The notes under the pieces: generated by a model
The model's input: only the letters and a program-made list of their open reading frames with translations
What the model was told of the DNA's origin: nothing
Database searches by the model: none
From: Selaginella moellendorffii
Lineage: Eukaryota > Streptophyta > Lycopodiopsida > Selaginellales > Selaginellaceae
DNA: 64,000 nucleotides
Direction: 5' to 3'
Assembly: GCF_000143415.4 (NCBI RefSeq)
Contig: NW_003314263.1
Location: 3,354,956 to 3,418,955, forward strand
Translations under genes and position numbers: made by a program
In this document: positions 1-10,763 of the stretch, one piece after another
Numbering within the stretch: the stretch's first letter is position 1
How the letters are laid out: the number at the start of each line of letters is the position of its first letter

Positions 1-411
1 TAATCTGATGGGGCCTTCTCCAAGGTTGACTATTGGTAACGAGTATGTCATTATTGTTTCTAATCACTTAACTCATTAAGTGGAAGTTAATGCTCTTGCT
101 AATACATCTACAACTGCTGTTAAATACTTCCTCCTTAATCGAGTGGTATTTTAGCATTTATGTCCGAAGTGAGCTCTTTCAGATAATGGTTCTATATTTA
201 TGGTTAAGGTATTTCATGTTTTAACATCTCAATTGGGAATATGCCACACTTTCACGAGTGTTTATCATTCACAATCAGATAGTTTGGTGAAATGGCTCAT
301 TCGAACCTTCAAAGGGACGAACTACCAATAATAATCTTGGGATTAATATTTGTGAAGCATTATTCCACTGATCCAAGTAGAGTTTATTGAACACTTAGGC
401 CACTTACAAGT
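1..411 (+). mobile_element. Ty3/gypsy integrase remnant, left part
   Basis: The plus strand reads as a degenerate integrase core. It opens with a piece resembling the DxMGP start of the domain. Further on are LSDNGS, LGICHTFTSVYHSQSD and a final RTFKG, which match the usual SDNGxxF, GI-HTxTSxYHPQ-DG and NRT order of gypsy integrases. Stop codons near 78 and 151-173 break the frame, so it is dead. The reading is cut at 411 by the younger LTR element and its C-terminal part resumes after 7682. The family call rests on motif order; the stops and the interruption are direct observations. Confidence 0.75.
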
Positions 412-1558
412 TGTAGCGCACGTGGTTTTGACCCTTTATCCTATGGTGATTTACCATAGGATAACACCACGAAGCGGAACCTAAACCCTCTTTGTGCCAC
501 GTGACAGATGCCACGTGTCACATACCACGTGTCCATGCCACGTGTCCATAGGAACCCGAGGTTCAGGGCCTTGGGCCACTGAACGAAGGAACGGTGCCAA
601 ACTCCCAAGCGTGACGCCAAGGAGTGATGAAACCGGACCACGGAGCAACTCCCGAGCATATAGCCCAAGGAGCGAGGGACAGGGGCCCGGAGCAACTTGG
701 AACAGTCCTAGAGCAACCAGCATCCCAATGCCAGGACCAGCACGCAAAACGGAGCCAAACGGAGTCTGGCGCTATTTCGGCATACCGGTGGCCTAACGTG
801 AGAATATGGGTACTCCACCAGCTAGCATGGAATGGAACTTGGGCTTAGACCCAAGCCGGACGCAGAACAAGGACAGGCACACAAGCAGGAGCTAGACTAT
901 GCCTCAGGTTGGTCGGCCATGCCCGACCTACCCACTATCCCTACTATACATTTGGAACCCCCCATAGCCCCCCCCCCCCCCCCTTGAGGAACACACGCTT
1001 TGGGCTTTCACCCCAAGCCTCCCTTAGTATCAGGAGTTAGTCTCTGGGACAAACTCGAAACTTACTAAATATGGAATGTCCTTAGATTGCGAATTTGGAC
1101 ACGGGACAAACACCATTGTGTTCAGGCCGATCTCTACATTCCATAGATATGCCAAATGAGCAAATCTGGACACTTTCCATAAATAGCATCTGGGACAAAT
1201 TGAGACTAACACAAAGGGCATGATAGCGAGGGTGTTTGGCAGACACGGTAAGCTATCATCTAGCGATGTTGAGGGACCAAGCTCAATATCGCGGGGGTTC
1301 CCAACACTAGCAAGTGCAAGTCAACGAATGAGTTTCTCTAACCAGGTCAAGTATGCTTGACTAATAGCACTTAGGAATTCCGTCCTTATGCCCATCTGGT
1401 CAAGTGCACACGCAAGGACCAGTTTCTCAACTAGCTTAGGCGGAGACTAATAACGGGTCCAGCAATACCGACCTCCTGCCATCGTGACAGTAAGGTAAGA
1501 GTGTCCGTAAGGACTAGCCGACAGGTAACTTTCGATACCCAAAGTCACATGCGCGACA
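412..1558 (-). repeat. LTR, functional 3' copy (1147 bp)
   Basis: It matches the other LTR across its whole length. The differences are a C run of 16 (968-983) against 10, and five substitutions at 694, 881, 887, 1414 and 1541. All five are A here and G, within CpG, in the other copy. It contains a cluster of CCACGTGT-like G-box motifs at 497-545. Confidence 0.95.
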
Positions 1559-1571
1559 CTCTCCCCCCCTT
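1559..1571 (-). other. Polypurine tract of the LTR element
   Basis: A purine-only run on the minus strand directly abuts the 3' LTR. This is the usual primer for plus-strand DNA synthesis and fixes the element's orientation together with the tRNA primer site. Confidence 0.8.
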
Positions 1572-4500
1572 GGGAAGATCGACATCCTCGTCGATGCATA
1601 CTCCAGTCTAGAATACCGCCAAGGAAACAACTCCATAAAAAGTTCACGGTACTCACACTATGTGAGAAATGCACCAACTTAAATGAGTTAGGGGGCAACC
1701 TCTTTGTCTAACGCAGATGCGCTACCAGCTCAGACACCTTCCGGCCGTCGCCGACAAGGAAATGACCAACGGAGTCAGCCACCCCTGCTGCTCTGGGAGT
1801 CACCCAGCTGACAAAAGTGTGATATGCCCTGCCCGCAGAGACATAGAGAGAGAAGCCAGAGGCCCCAACCCTCCTGAGCAAAGAAACCAAACCCGTCGGT
1901 AAGGTTTAGATAGACTACTGTCAACAGGCAGTTTAGAGTTGTTTACACGGTCACGCCCTTTCACGGAACAAGGAACATCGACAAAGAGGCGGGTTATGTG
2001 ACCAGTCGACAATAGCTACCCCATGACTAGAGATTTCACCATGCACACGAAGTGCCGAAGCCAGTCTGCCTATACTGGCCCAAACTCAAAGATCAATAGA
2101 TGGACAATATCAAAGTCATAGACAATGATATCTTAGAGATTTAATTATCAGTGAATAAAGCTTAGATTAGAACACAAAAGTATTCCAAGTAAGTTATCAT
2201 CCGATAAACCAGTAGTATTGTAGATAGGACCCACCAAGATCATCATAATTGGTAAACATAGGAATCACCATCTAACAAAATTGAATAGCAAGTATATCAT
2301 CAAGGAAACGCAATGATGAAACTTAACTATCGAAGATAGTAGACAGTAAGCCAACAACTTACTAGAGAGAACTCAAAGAACATAAAGTATCATTGACTAA
2401 CAAGCACAATGCTCGCGAATGTATCACCCAAAGGAAATAACATCCAAATCTATCAAAACTAACTCGAGCAACAATCAACAGAACAAAATGAATGTTGCAA
2501 AGCAAACAAACGCTTGTTCATATTAACCATTACACTAGCCAATCCGAATAGATCCCAACCAACAACACGAAGGAACTCAAGTTGCCTAAGCAAGTGTTAG
2601 CAACATCCTACGGATGTTTCAAACCCAAGAGACCAATCCAGAGCAAACCACAAAGAATATGTGGTATTGTGAAAAGCCATAAGCCATCAAAGAGAACAAC
2701 TAACTATCATGAAAGATCGTCAATCATTCCATCAATAAAGAGATGCATAATCATCGTCTAAGAAGGAATCCACCATCCCGAAGAACGGCAAACCATTCTA
2801 TACTAACAATAATCAAGCAAAACTTTTTGACATGGATAATCAACTTTCCTAGATGATAGTTAATCATCACCAATGATTGCTAGATGCAAAAGCCAACTTC
2901 AACATCGAAGCTAATGAGCCAAAATGCCTTCCCCAACAACTTCTAACAAATGGAACAATGAGCACAAAACTCAAGAACCAAAAGCTCGAAGAAGCCTATA
3001 ACTAAGTCTTGCCTAATAATGATCACGAGTCTCATAGAAGCTAACTTCAATGCTAAAGAAGAAATCATGGTGCAACCCACAATATCTTCCTCAACACATC
3101 CATAAGCCAAACTTCATAATGCCAAAGCTAATGAAGAGCATTTCTGCATCAATCCAAAAGCTAAGCATAACGAAGCTATGCTTAACAAGTGATCACCAAA
3201 CGATCCTCCATGAATCCATCTATAGCAAGACGTAACTCACTTCATAGCAAGCACAAGAAGAATCATCAATGATTGATATATTTCAACTAAAATCCCATAA
3301 GGATTCAAAATATTCCAACATCGATCACTAACTCTCCCATTTGTAGAGTTAGCATAGTCCATGACTAAATCACTTTTCAAGGAAAAGCTCAAAGCTCAAC
3401 CCCTACTAAATAATCTCGTTTAGAACACAACTAACTCAAACTTGCCACTCAGTTCATTTGAACGTCAACATAGTTGCTAACTAGCAAACGCATGAATGCC
3501 AACAACACAAAGCTAAAGCCAAATCATCAACACTTTTCATTAAAACTAATGAAACTCAATATCAATCCTAAGGAAAGACATTTCATTTCACTCAAGTCTC
3601 AATATCAACAATATCAATGACAAGGCCTCACTTCAATGCCATCAACACCAGGACAAAGCTAGAAGGAAGCAAGAGTGAATCACCACTTGGAGCTTTCCAG
3701 CAACCAAGCTAACCAAAGTCGAAGATACTATACTTAGTATCCGAGACCAATCCTTCAGCAAAACTCAGTGACAGATAACACATCATCAAGGAGTGAATCA
3801 CCACATCCAAGACTCAATGAAATCCAACACCACGGACTAAACGTAACCAAATGATATCGACAGAGATAGAATCGATATACTAACATAGGAAAGCTATGCA
3901 AGTCTAACGACACGATCCTCCGCAACACCATCCGGTAAAGCAAGCCCATCACTGCTAAATCATCATCGAGCAAAGCAAGTGTCAATTGTCCTTGATGAAG
4001 TCTACAAGTAATCACTAGTCGCAAAGCAACTAACAATCACTCCTCAACTTGCGTTCACAAGACCCAAACACCAACTCAAATCATCGAGTCACATACTCAT
4101 CCAATATGAACGTAATACCCCAAGTATGAGATAAAAGTTCATAGACAAGCACAAACTAAATGACCACTCGAATCCAACTCAACCGCAATAAGCCCACTAA
4201 TGCATTTAGTCAATAGCTCTGAGCATGCCTTGAAGAGGCTAGCTATGTGATCAACACTCAGTCGAAACTCAAGTGAAGACCATGAGATGGACTCATATCG
4301 GTACACAACCTCCTCATAGACAAAGCTATAGTACGGGTACCAACATCTCAACCTCAAACAACTAAGTTGGACATCACCATCCTCAGCCAAGGTGCAGGGC
4401 CACCAAAACCAAGTCAAGATCAGTGAGAGCTCACTACTCTCATAGAGTCTAACGTAATGCAAGGTGCAAATTGCCACCAAGCACAATGCTACAAAAGAAA

Positions 4501-6523
4501 GGCACAAGGGTCACCTTTCTCAGAAAAGCGCAACAGCCACTTTTCTACACCAACTCTAGACTCTATCCAACTCAATTGCCTTAGCCCCAAAAGTCAGCAT
4601 CCCTTTCGGGCCGCATCATACAAACTACTTACTAAGATCTAAGCCAACCGAAGTCAACTCCAACCTCTTCACTAGTTTGTACTGGCTTTCGAAAATGGAA
4701 TGGTTTTCGAGCAAAGTGATCAATAGATCAGCCATTAGAAAGTCTAAGAAAATTTGTGGAAAATTTTCCATCCTAGAGAAAGAATGACTCTCAATCCAGA
4801 ATTGCAAACTTTCAAGACTCAACCAATTTCCTCCTACCAACAACTTCACATAGGCTCACTTCAACACAAATTCTCATGATCGAACAACATGCTTAAGCAT
4901 TGAACATCTTTGCCCATTTAACCGTTATCCAACACCGATATCCGCAAAGTGCAAAATGAACATCCAAGGCTTGATCACGAAGACCACTTCTTCGGATATC
5001 CATATTGCACTAACACTCTTCTTCAATCACCTTCAAGATCCAATGTGAAGCCAAAACACTAACAAGAAAAATGACATGGAAAAATCAAGGTCCAAGGAAA
5101 ATTCCTCATCACTTGAAATAACAATGCCACTTCCACTAACACAAGTGCTAGTGATATCAATGCCCCAACTACACATCTTCTCCATCCAACAATCTACTCC
5201 AAGTGCTAACGGATCAACCGACAAGCCATAGCAAGTAAATGCTATAACCCTTTTCCAACACTAATGGACAAACTCAAGGAAACAAGGAACCAACTTAAGC
5301 TTAGCATAATGAACCACCACCGAGAATCCAGTCAAAGCTACTACAATGCTACTTCGTGCAAGTAAACTAACTTCTCCATCCACCACTTTGGGGGTTGATC
5401 ATCATTTATCCAAGCAACTTCGTAAACACATTGCTCATTATCACATGGATATGATATATAATCACAATGACTTGATCATCAATCGAGCAACACTACGAGC
5501 ATCATCCATGTCACTACTACAAAGGTTTACGTAAATATCAAGTGTCGACTCAATTCAATAAAATGTAACATAAATGCCACACTCCACTGATAGAGATTTA
5601 TAACACCAAATACCACCAACTTTTGTTCACAACACAGATAAGCTCATGCCACCCTCTTTCTGACCAAACTCAAAACTAATCCAACACCAAGCTACTCAAG
5701 GAGCAATAGCAAGGTTTCCCGGAAAAGAATTGAGCATTGCAACCCAAGTCTTCTAATAGCAAGCCTAGACAAAATGGATTAGCGCTTCACTGCTATCCAT
5801 CCCATAACTCACCATTGTAAGACCATCATTTCCAACATGCATCAAGGTAGGGACTCTTGATTGCATAATGTGAACACAAGCAATGAGTTAACACCTCATT
5901 GCAAATCATCTCTCCTAGAAGAGAAAATGATTTACGTATTTGATCCTCCGTCCCCGATAAGTCTCTTTCGGGTCTCATCTTTGACTAAACCTCAAGCTTG
6001 CTTTCGCACTGCCTTTAGTCCAGTCCAAGAAAAGCTTATGAGAGAGCACGGCAATGATTACTTGAACCAATAGACTAATCCCTACAGTCTTAATTGATCC
6101 ACTTGTAGTCTTGCCTAGGAAGGATCCACTAGTGCCGTGCTAAACAGCTACGGACCAGCCTATTTGCCACTCATAGCAAACCCAAGGAAAGTTTACTTTC
6201 ACCCACGGTACATGAAACAACTCATGGAACCAACAATAGGCTAACATTAATCCTGCCAACTCAAAGTGTAACCTAGAGTTGCTAATGTGCCTCACTCACG
6301 AGCCCAAGCGCAAACTCGTGTAACGGAACAACTCAGTCCACCTATGAGCCCAAGAGCAAGCTCACATAATATGGAACAAAAAGGTAACCAAAACCATACC
6401 CAAGGAACGATTGCGAAGTCTTTGCACCCAAACGTGTACCCACTCGGATCATCGTTTTCATCTCTGCGTATGCAACGAGACTAGTTGCCCAATCTCATTG
6501 AATAGTATTCGCTGAGACTCATT
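1572..6523 (-). mobile_element. Internal region of the LTR element, no recognisable gag/pol
   Basis: About 5 kb with strong strand asymmetry: the plus strand is rich in A and C. Only short frames occur; the longest are 122 codons at 4139-4507 (-) and 93 codons at 3755-4036 (-). I recognise no capsid zinc knuckle, protease DSG, reverse transcriptase YxDD or integrase motif on either strand. Because the LTRs are about 99.5% identical, recent decay of a coding interior is unlikely. The interior was probably non-coding before the last transposition. Confidence 0.7.
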
Positions 6524-6534
6524 CTCTGATACCA
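6524..6534 (-). other. Primer-binding site (initiator tRNA-Met)
   Basis: On the minus strand the sequence is TGGTATCAGAG, two bases internal to the right LTR. It is the standard complement of the 3' end of plant initiator tRNA-Met used by many plant LTR retrotransposons. Confidence 0.88.
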
Positions 6535-6536
6535 AA

Positions 6537-7677
6537 TGTAGCGCACGTGGTTTTGACCCTTTATCCTATGGTGATTTACCATAGGATAACACCACGAAGC
6601 GGAACCTAAACCCTCTTTGTGCCACGTGACAGATGCCACGTGTCACATACCACGTGTCCATGCCACGTGTCCATAGGAACCCGAGGTTCAGGGCCTTGGG
6701 CCACTGAACGAAGGAACGGTGCCAAACTCCCAAGCGTGACGCCAAGGAGTGATGAAACCGGACCACGGAGCAACTCCCGAGCATATAGCCCAAGGAGCGA
6801 GGGACAGGGGCCCGGAGCGACTTGGAACAGTCCTAGAGCAACCAGCATCCCAATGCCAGGACCAGCACGCAAAACGGAGCCAAACGGAGTCTGGCGCTAT
6901 TTCGGCATACCGGTGGCCTAACGTGAGAATATGGGTACTCCACCAGCTAGCATGGAATGGAACTTGGGCTTAGACCCAAGCCGGACGCAGAACAAGGACA
7001 GGCACGCAAGCGGGAGCTAGACTATGCCTCAGGTTGGTCGGCCATGCCCGACCTACCCACTATCCCTACTATACATTTGGAACCCCCCATAGCCCCCCCC
7101 CCTTGAGGAACACACGCTTTGGGCTTTCACCCCAAGCCTCCCTTAGTATCAGGAGTTAGTCTCTGGGACAAACTCGAAACTTACTAAATATGGAATGTCC
7201 TTAGATTGCGAATTTGGACACGGGACAAACACCATTGTGTTCAGGCCGATCTCTACATTCCATAGATATGCCAAATGAGCAAATCTGGACACTTTCCATA
7301 AATAGCATCTGGGACAAATTGAGACTAACACAAAGGGCATGATAGCGAGGGTGTTTGGCAGACACGGTAAGCTATCATCTAGCGATGTTGAGGGACCAAG
7401 CTCAATATCGCGGGGGTTCCCAACACTAGCAAGTGCAAGTCAACGAATGAGTTTCTCTAACCAGGTCAAGTATGCTTGACTAATAGCACTTAGGAATTCC
7501 GTCCTTATGCCCATCTGGTCAAGTGCACACGCGAGGACCAGTTTCTCAACTAGCTTAGGCGGAGACTAATAACGGGTCCAGCAATACCGACCTCCTGCCA
7601 TCGTGACAGTAAGGTAAGAGTGTCCGTAAGGACTAGCCGACAGGTAACTTTCGATACCCGAAGTCACATGCGCGACA
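6537..7677 (-). repeat. LTR, functional 5' copy (1141 bp)
   Basis: Right-hand LTR, TG to CA, followed at 7678-7682 by the CAAGT duplication. It keeps G at all five positions that differ from the left copy (6819, 7006, 7012, 7533, 7660), each within a CpG. It should hold the element's promoter, reading leftward. Confidence 0.95.
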
Positions 7678-8230
7678 CAAGTGGGATAACAATGATGCTA
7701 CAACTCTCATTATTGTTCACTTATAGAGTACAAAGTGGATGACTTGGTGTTAATCTATTTTCTTAATCTTACGGCACATGGTTTGTTTAAAGGGCTCTTT
7801 GCTCATTATAAAAGACTATATCGTGTATTGTGGCAAATTAAACCACAAGTTTATGAGGTTTGGCATAATGTCCAATAGGCTGATCCTTTAGAAACTGTAG
7901 CGCATGTGATCATGGGATGAAATTTGGATATATTGTCACCGTGAATCTTTGGAACCTTGGGAGATAAATGGGGATAAAATAGCCACTAAGGGCTCTCTCA
8001 TTAAGCAATTGCCCTTTTTTCAGTTAGTTTTTCTCCCCGGAAAGAAATAAGGTGCACTACATTAATTATACATATGCAATAGTTGAAATGCTTCATACAA
8101 AGGGATTAGGAAAAATTAATATCACTTATAGATCCACTGATGTTTGTTCCTCTAGATCTCAGCCTATCCACTAAAGAATCTTAATTATTTTCCATCATTC
8201 TAAAAGGAGGGGATGATGTGATGTCCAAGT
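7678..8230 (+). mobile_element. Ty3/gypsy integrase C-terminus and 3' end remnant
   Basis: This is the continuation of the host element cut at 411. Near 7720-7860 a frame reads YKVDDLVLIYF, then FAHYKRLYRVLWQIKP, like the integrase C-terminal beta-barrel (FKVGDLVLL ... GPYRV). A purine-rich AAAAGGAGGGGA at 8202-8213 followed by TGATGTGATGTCC could be the polypurine tract and LTR start. The frame has stops and is not functional. Confidence 0.6.
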
Positions 8231-9300
8231 GTATGGCTATGATGCTATATATTAATATTAGTGTAGTGGGATTTTGATAGCTGTCAGATTGGTTTTAATC
8301 AGGACTAATTGCTCTTGCATATAAGTTAGAGTTTTTAGGTTAATTAATATGCATATTTCTGTATTCCATGCACTTATAAAACTTAATATATTAATAAAAT
8401 TATAATAAAAGTTAATAAAATAAAATAAAATAATTAAATTTAGAAAACATTAGCAAATTATAGTTACAAGATAATTATATTAAAAATATTTTTCTTTTAA
8501 AATAGAGGAAATTTTTTTTAGCAAAATTTATGATTCTCTAAATACTATATATCTGGTATATCTGGGAAAGCATTTGATAAGTAAGTCATTTATGAGAAGT
8601 TTATAGTAATAATGTTTAGAGTAAGTTTTTAATTTGCTTAAGCAAATAAACATGTGGATGATAATGAATATACCTAGAATATGCTTGAATATTCGAGAAT
8701 ATTCTACCATCTAACAGTTGTTATTAATCTAGATTAATCTTGTATTTATAAATTATAAACAAACTTTCCTAAACACTTCCTAGTATATTCTAGTTATTCT
8801 ACTATCTAATGGTTGATATTCAATAAATGTTTATAAATTATAAACATGTTTATAATTATATACTTCCATTTGATTAATTGGATTAATAAATCAGATTAAA
8901 CAAGCCAAGCGGTTTTAGAAAAAATTAAAATATAATTTTAACATATAAAACATTAGTAACATTTTTTAGTTACTAATTACTAAGTTCTTCCAAACCCTCT
9001 GTAAACTTCACTTGTATCCAGAGCTCACCCATTACCACTTGGCTCAAGGTAGATGTTCTCAATCCCGCTCCCTTGAAACACAAGCTCGAGCATGCCTAAC
9101 TCTTCCCTCTGCCAAGGCCTCCACGATCTGCCATCTTACACGTTTCTGTAAGGCAAACTATTCTAAGCACATCATCAAGAAAATCCTGCCAAACAGCTTG
9201 AACTCATGAAATCTATGCAAAATTCATTCAGCGAGGTTTGGGTATATGCTGTTTACTTTAAACTCTGCCAACTTTGTGATGGATTTTCTTAAAGAGAAGA
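8231..9300. other. AT-rich spacer without a recognised gene
   Basis: 8300-8990 is strongly AT-rich with many short repeats of the AATATTC and TTATAAATTATAAAC kind. It may hold the LTR of the decayed gypsy element. From about 9000 base composition becomes more balanced, but only short frames occur (65 codons at 9012-9209). I see no RNA gene. Confidence 0.5.
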
Positions 9301-9329
9301 GACAGCAACGGGTAGCATTTCGAGTCTCA

Positions 9330-9420
9330 GCGCGCTGAGTTTGTGTTTCACGGGAACTCGATTCTTAAACAAGACCTTGATCCCAGCAAAGCCAAGTGGA
9401 GAAGTTCTAATAGAACCTGC
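9330..9420 (+). pseudogene. Fragment of the PARP-like gene family
   Basis: The stretch around 9340-9400 repeats the sequence of the third exon of the gene just downstream. It contains GAGTTTGTGTTTCA, then TTCTTAAACAAGACCTTGAT and CCCAGCAAAGCCAAG, equivalent to the segment that encodes FVFHGS ... ILKRGLDPKKAK. It is short and isolated, so it is a relic of a duplicated copy. Confidence 0.6.
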
Positions 9421-9607
9421 AGATCTTAACAGTGTCTTAAGAAGAAAATATCCAGCAAATTAAACTTGGATCTTCCATACACTGTGAATTCAGCTGAAGC
9501 TTCCATTGCTCGTTTGCCGCTAAAAACTTATCTGTCTAGAGAAACAGACGCCAGTTTGTGCATTCCAGATTAAATATTACAACTAATTAGGTTTTGTCTA
9601 TCCAAAA

Positions 9608-10519
9608 ATGGCCATGCCGATGGAGCCGGGAGTTTACTGGCGAGTCAAAAACAAGGCCTGGAAGCCATACAAGCAAGACGTTGCTCTAAAGATCCTTGTC
9701 AAATATTTTGAGGTACTGTTCCTTCTTCAAAGATTGCTTTTCTTTTTCCAATTCATATTTTATAGTGGTTGAATAGCGCACTGCAATCCACAATGCCATT
9801 GGATTTGGGTGAACGAGGTTGGCACAGTATCAATTTCGGGACAATGAAGCTGAAGAGTAGACTCGGAAGATACGATAGAAGCGTCAAGATAATCCTCGCG
9901 CCCGTAGAGGACGAGCTCATCAAACTGATGGATGCCAAGTTTTTGGAGTCGACTGTCCTCCCTTATCATTCCGGGATTACTTTTTCGCAAATCCATCCAA
10001 ACAAATTATCCCCGGCTACAAAGATCTACAAGAAGTTCGTGAGAGCTCTCCAATGCTACGCCACCCTCCACGACAAGAGCATCTTGGGTACGTAAACTCT
10101 ACAAGTCTGCCAGCTTTTCACGCTCTTCCTGCCAACCTTTGTGCTAAGTTTCTTTGGTGGGTAATGCAGATGAGATGCGGCAAGCGGTGAACAAGTGCAA
10201 CATCTCAAGCCTCAAATCGTTGGAGTTTGTGTTTCATGGAAGCTGGCAGAAAAACATAAGCTCCATCCTTAAACGGGGTCTTGATCCCAAGAAAGCCAAG
10301 GACAGTGGCTTTGGACCCTTTCTGTGGGTTGGAAAGACTCCACGGGTGAGCTGGAGTTACTGTGGTTGCGACCCACGTACAATGGTGCTGTTTTTGGAGC
10401 TCAAAAATCATGGCGAGAGCGACTGGACCTGGGATGGCAGACGAAGTGTACCACTTAACAAGAGCCATGTCTTACTGCCAGTTGCAAAACTAGTTATAAA
10501 CTCGCTCTACGATAGCTGA
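9608..10519 (+). CDS. Small protein with PARP-like ADP-ribosyltransferase signature
   Basis: Three exons, 9608-9712, 9766-10087 and 10170-10519, join in frame to 258 codons. Residues 1-142 form a basic alpha/beta region that I do not recognise. Residues 160-258 carry FVFHGS (His165), xxNIxSILKRGLDP, GPFLWVGK, SYCG, a hydrophobic MVLFLEL strand and LNKSHVLLPVAKLV. This order resembles the PARP/ART fold, in which H-G-S/T binds NAD, an N-x-x-x-IL-x-x-G helix follows, then a Tyr strand and a late strand. A clear H-Y-E catalytic Glu is not visible. Two related loci at 18.1-18.8 and 22.0-22.8 kb share the intron positions and the last two exons. The fold assignment is inference; activity is unknown. 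Confidence 0.6.
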
Positions 10520-10611
10520 TACTTCACCATCTTTTTTTTGTATGCCAAAAGTTGATTGACATTGTGTGTGTCCATCGTTTTTTTGTATGCCAGAAGTTGA
10601 TTAACATTGTG

Positions 10612-10613
<2 letters not shown>

Positions 10614-10652
<39 letters not shown>
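10614..10652. repeat. (GA)n microsatellite
   Basis: An uninterrupted GA dinucleotide run in the spacer between the PARP-like gene and the universal stress protein gene. It could serve as a GAGA-type promoter element of the latter, whose start codon lies 112 bp further on; that role is a guess. Confidence 0.9.
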
Positions 10653-10655
<3 letters not shown>

Positions 10656-10763
10656 ACGCCCAAGAATACCAGTGAATATTCACAAAACACGTGGCACTAT
10701 GCCATGCTGCCAAATGTAAGCCGTTGAAGTCCACGTGTTTGGCTAGGGCAAAACATCTGCGCC

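Larger units (their letters stand above)
412..7677 (-). mobile_element. Complete LTR retrotransposon, coding-poor (non-autonomous)
   Basis: Two near-identical LTRs (412-1558 and 6537-7677) begin TG and end CA and enclose about 5 kb. A perfect 5-bp target duplication, CAAGT, lies at 407-411 and 7678-7682. Orientation is minus. A primer-binding site reading TGGTATCAGAG, complementary to the 3' end of initiator tRNA-Met, lies on the minus strand at 6524-6534 beside the right LTR. A polypurine tract (AAGGGGGGGAGAG, minus strand, 1559-1571) abuts the left LTR. The right copy is therefore the functional 5' LTR. No internal frame exceeds about 120 codons and none resembles gag or pol, so mobilisation probably relied on proteins supplied in trans, as in LARD-type elements. 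Confidence 0.93.

Noticed and set aside
494-848. Overlapping 74-100 codon frames in the LTR, repeated at 6619-6973
   Set aside because: They are identical simply because the two LTRs are identical. They overlap on both strands and resemble no protein.
968-983. C run of 16 as a possible structural signal
   Set aside because: It differs only in length from the other LTR (10 C) and is best read as slippage.
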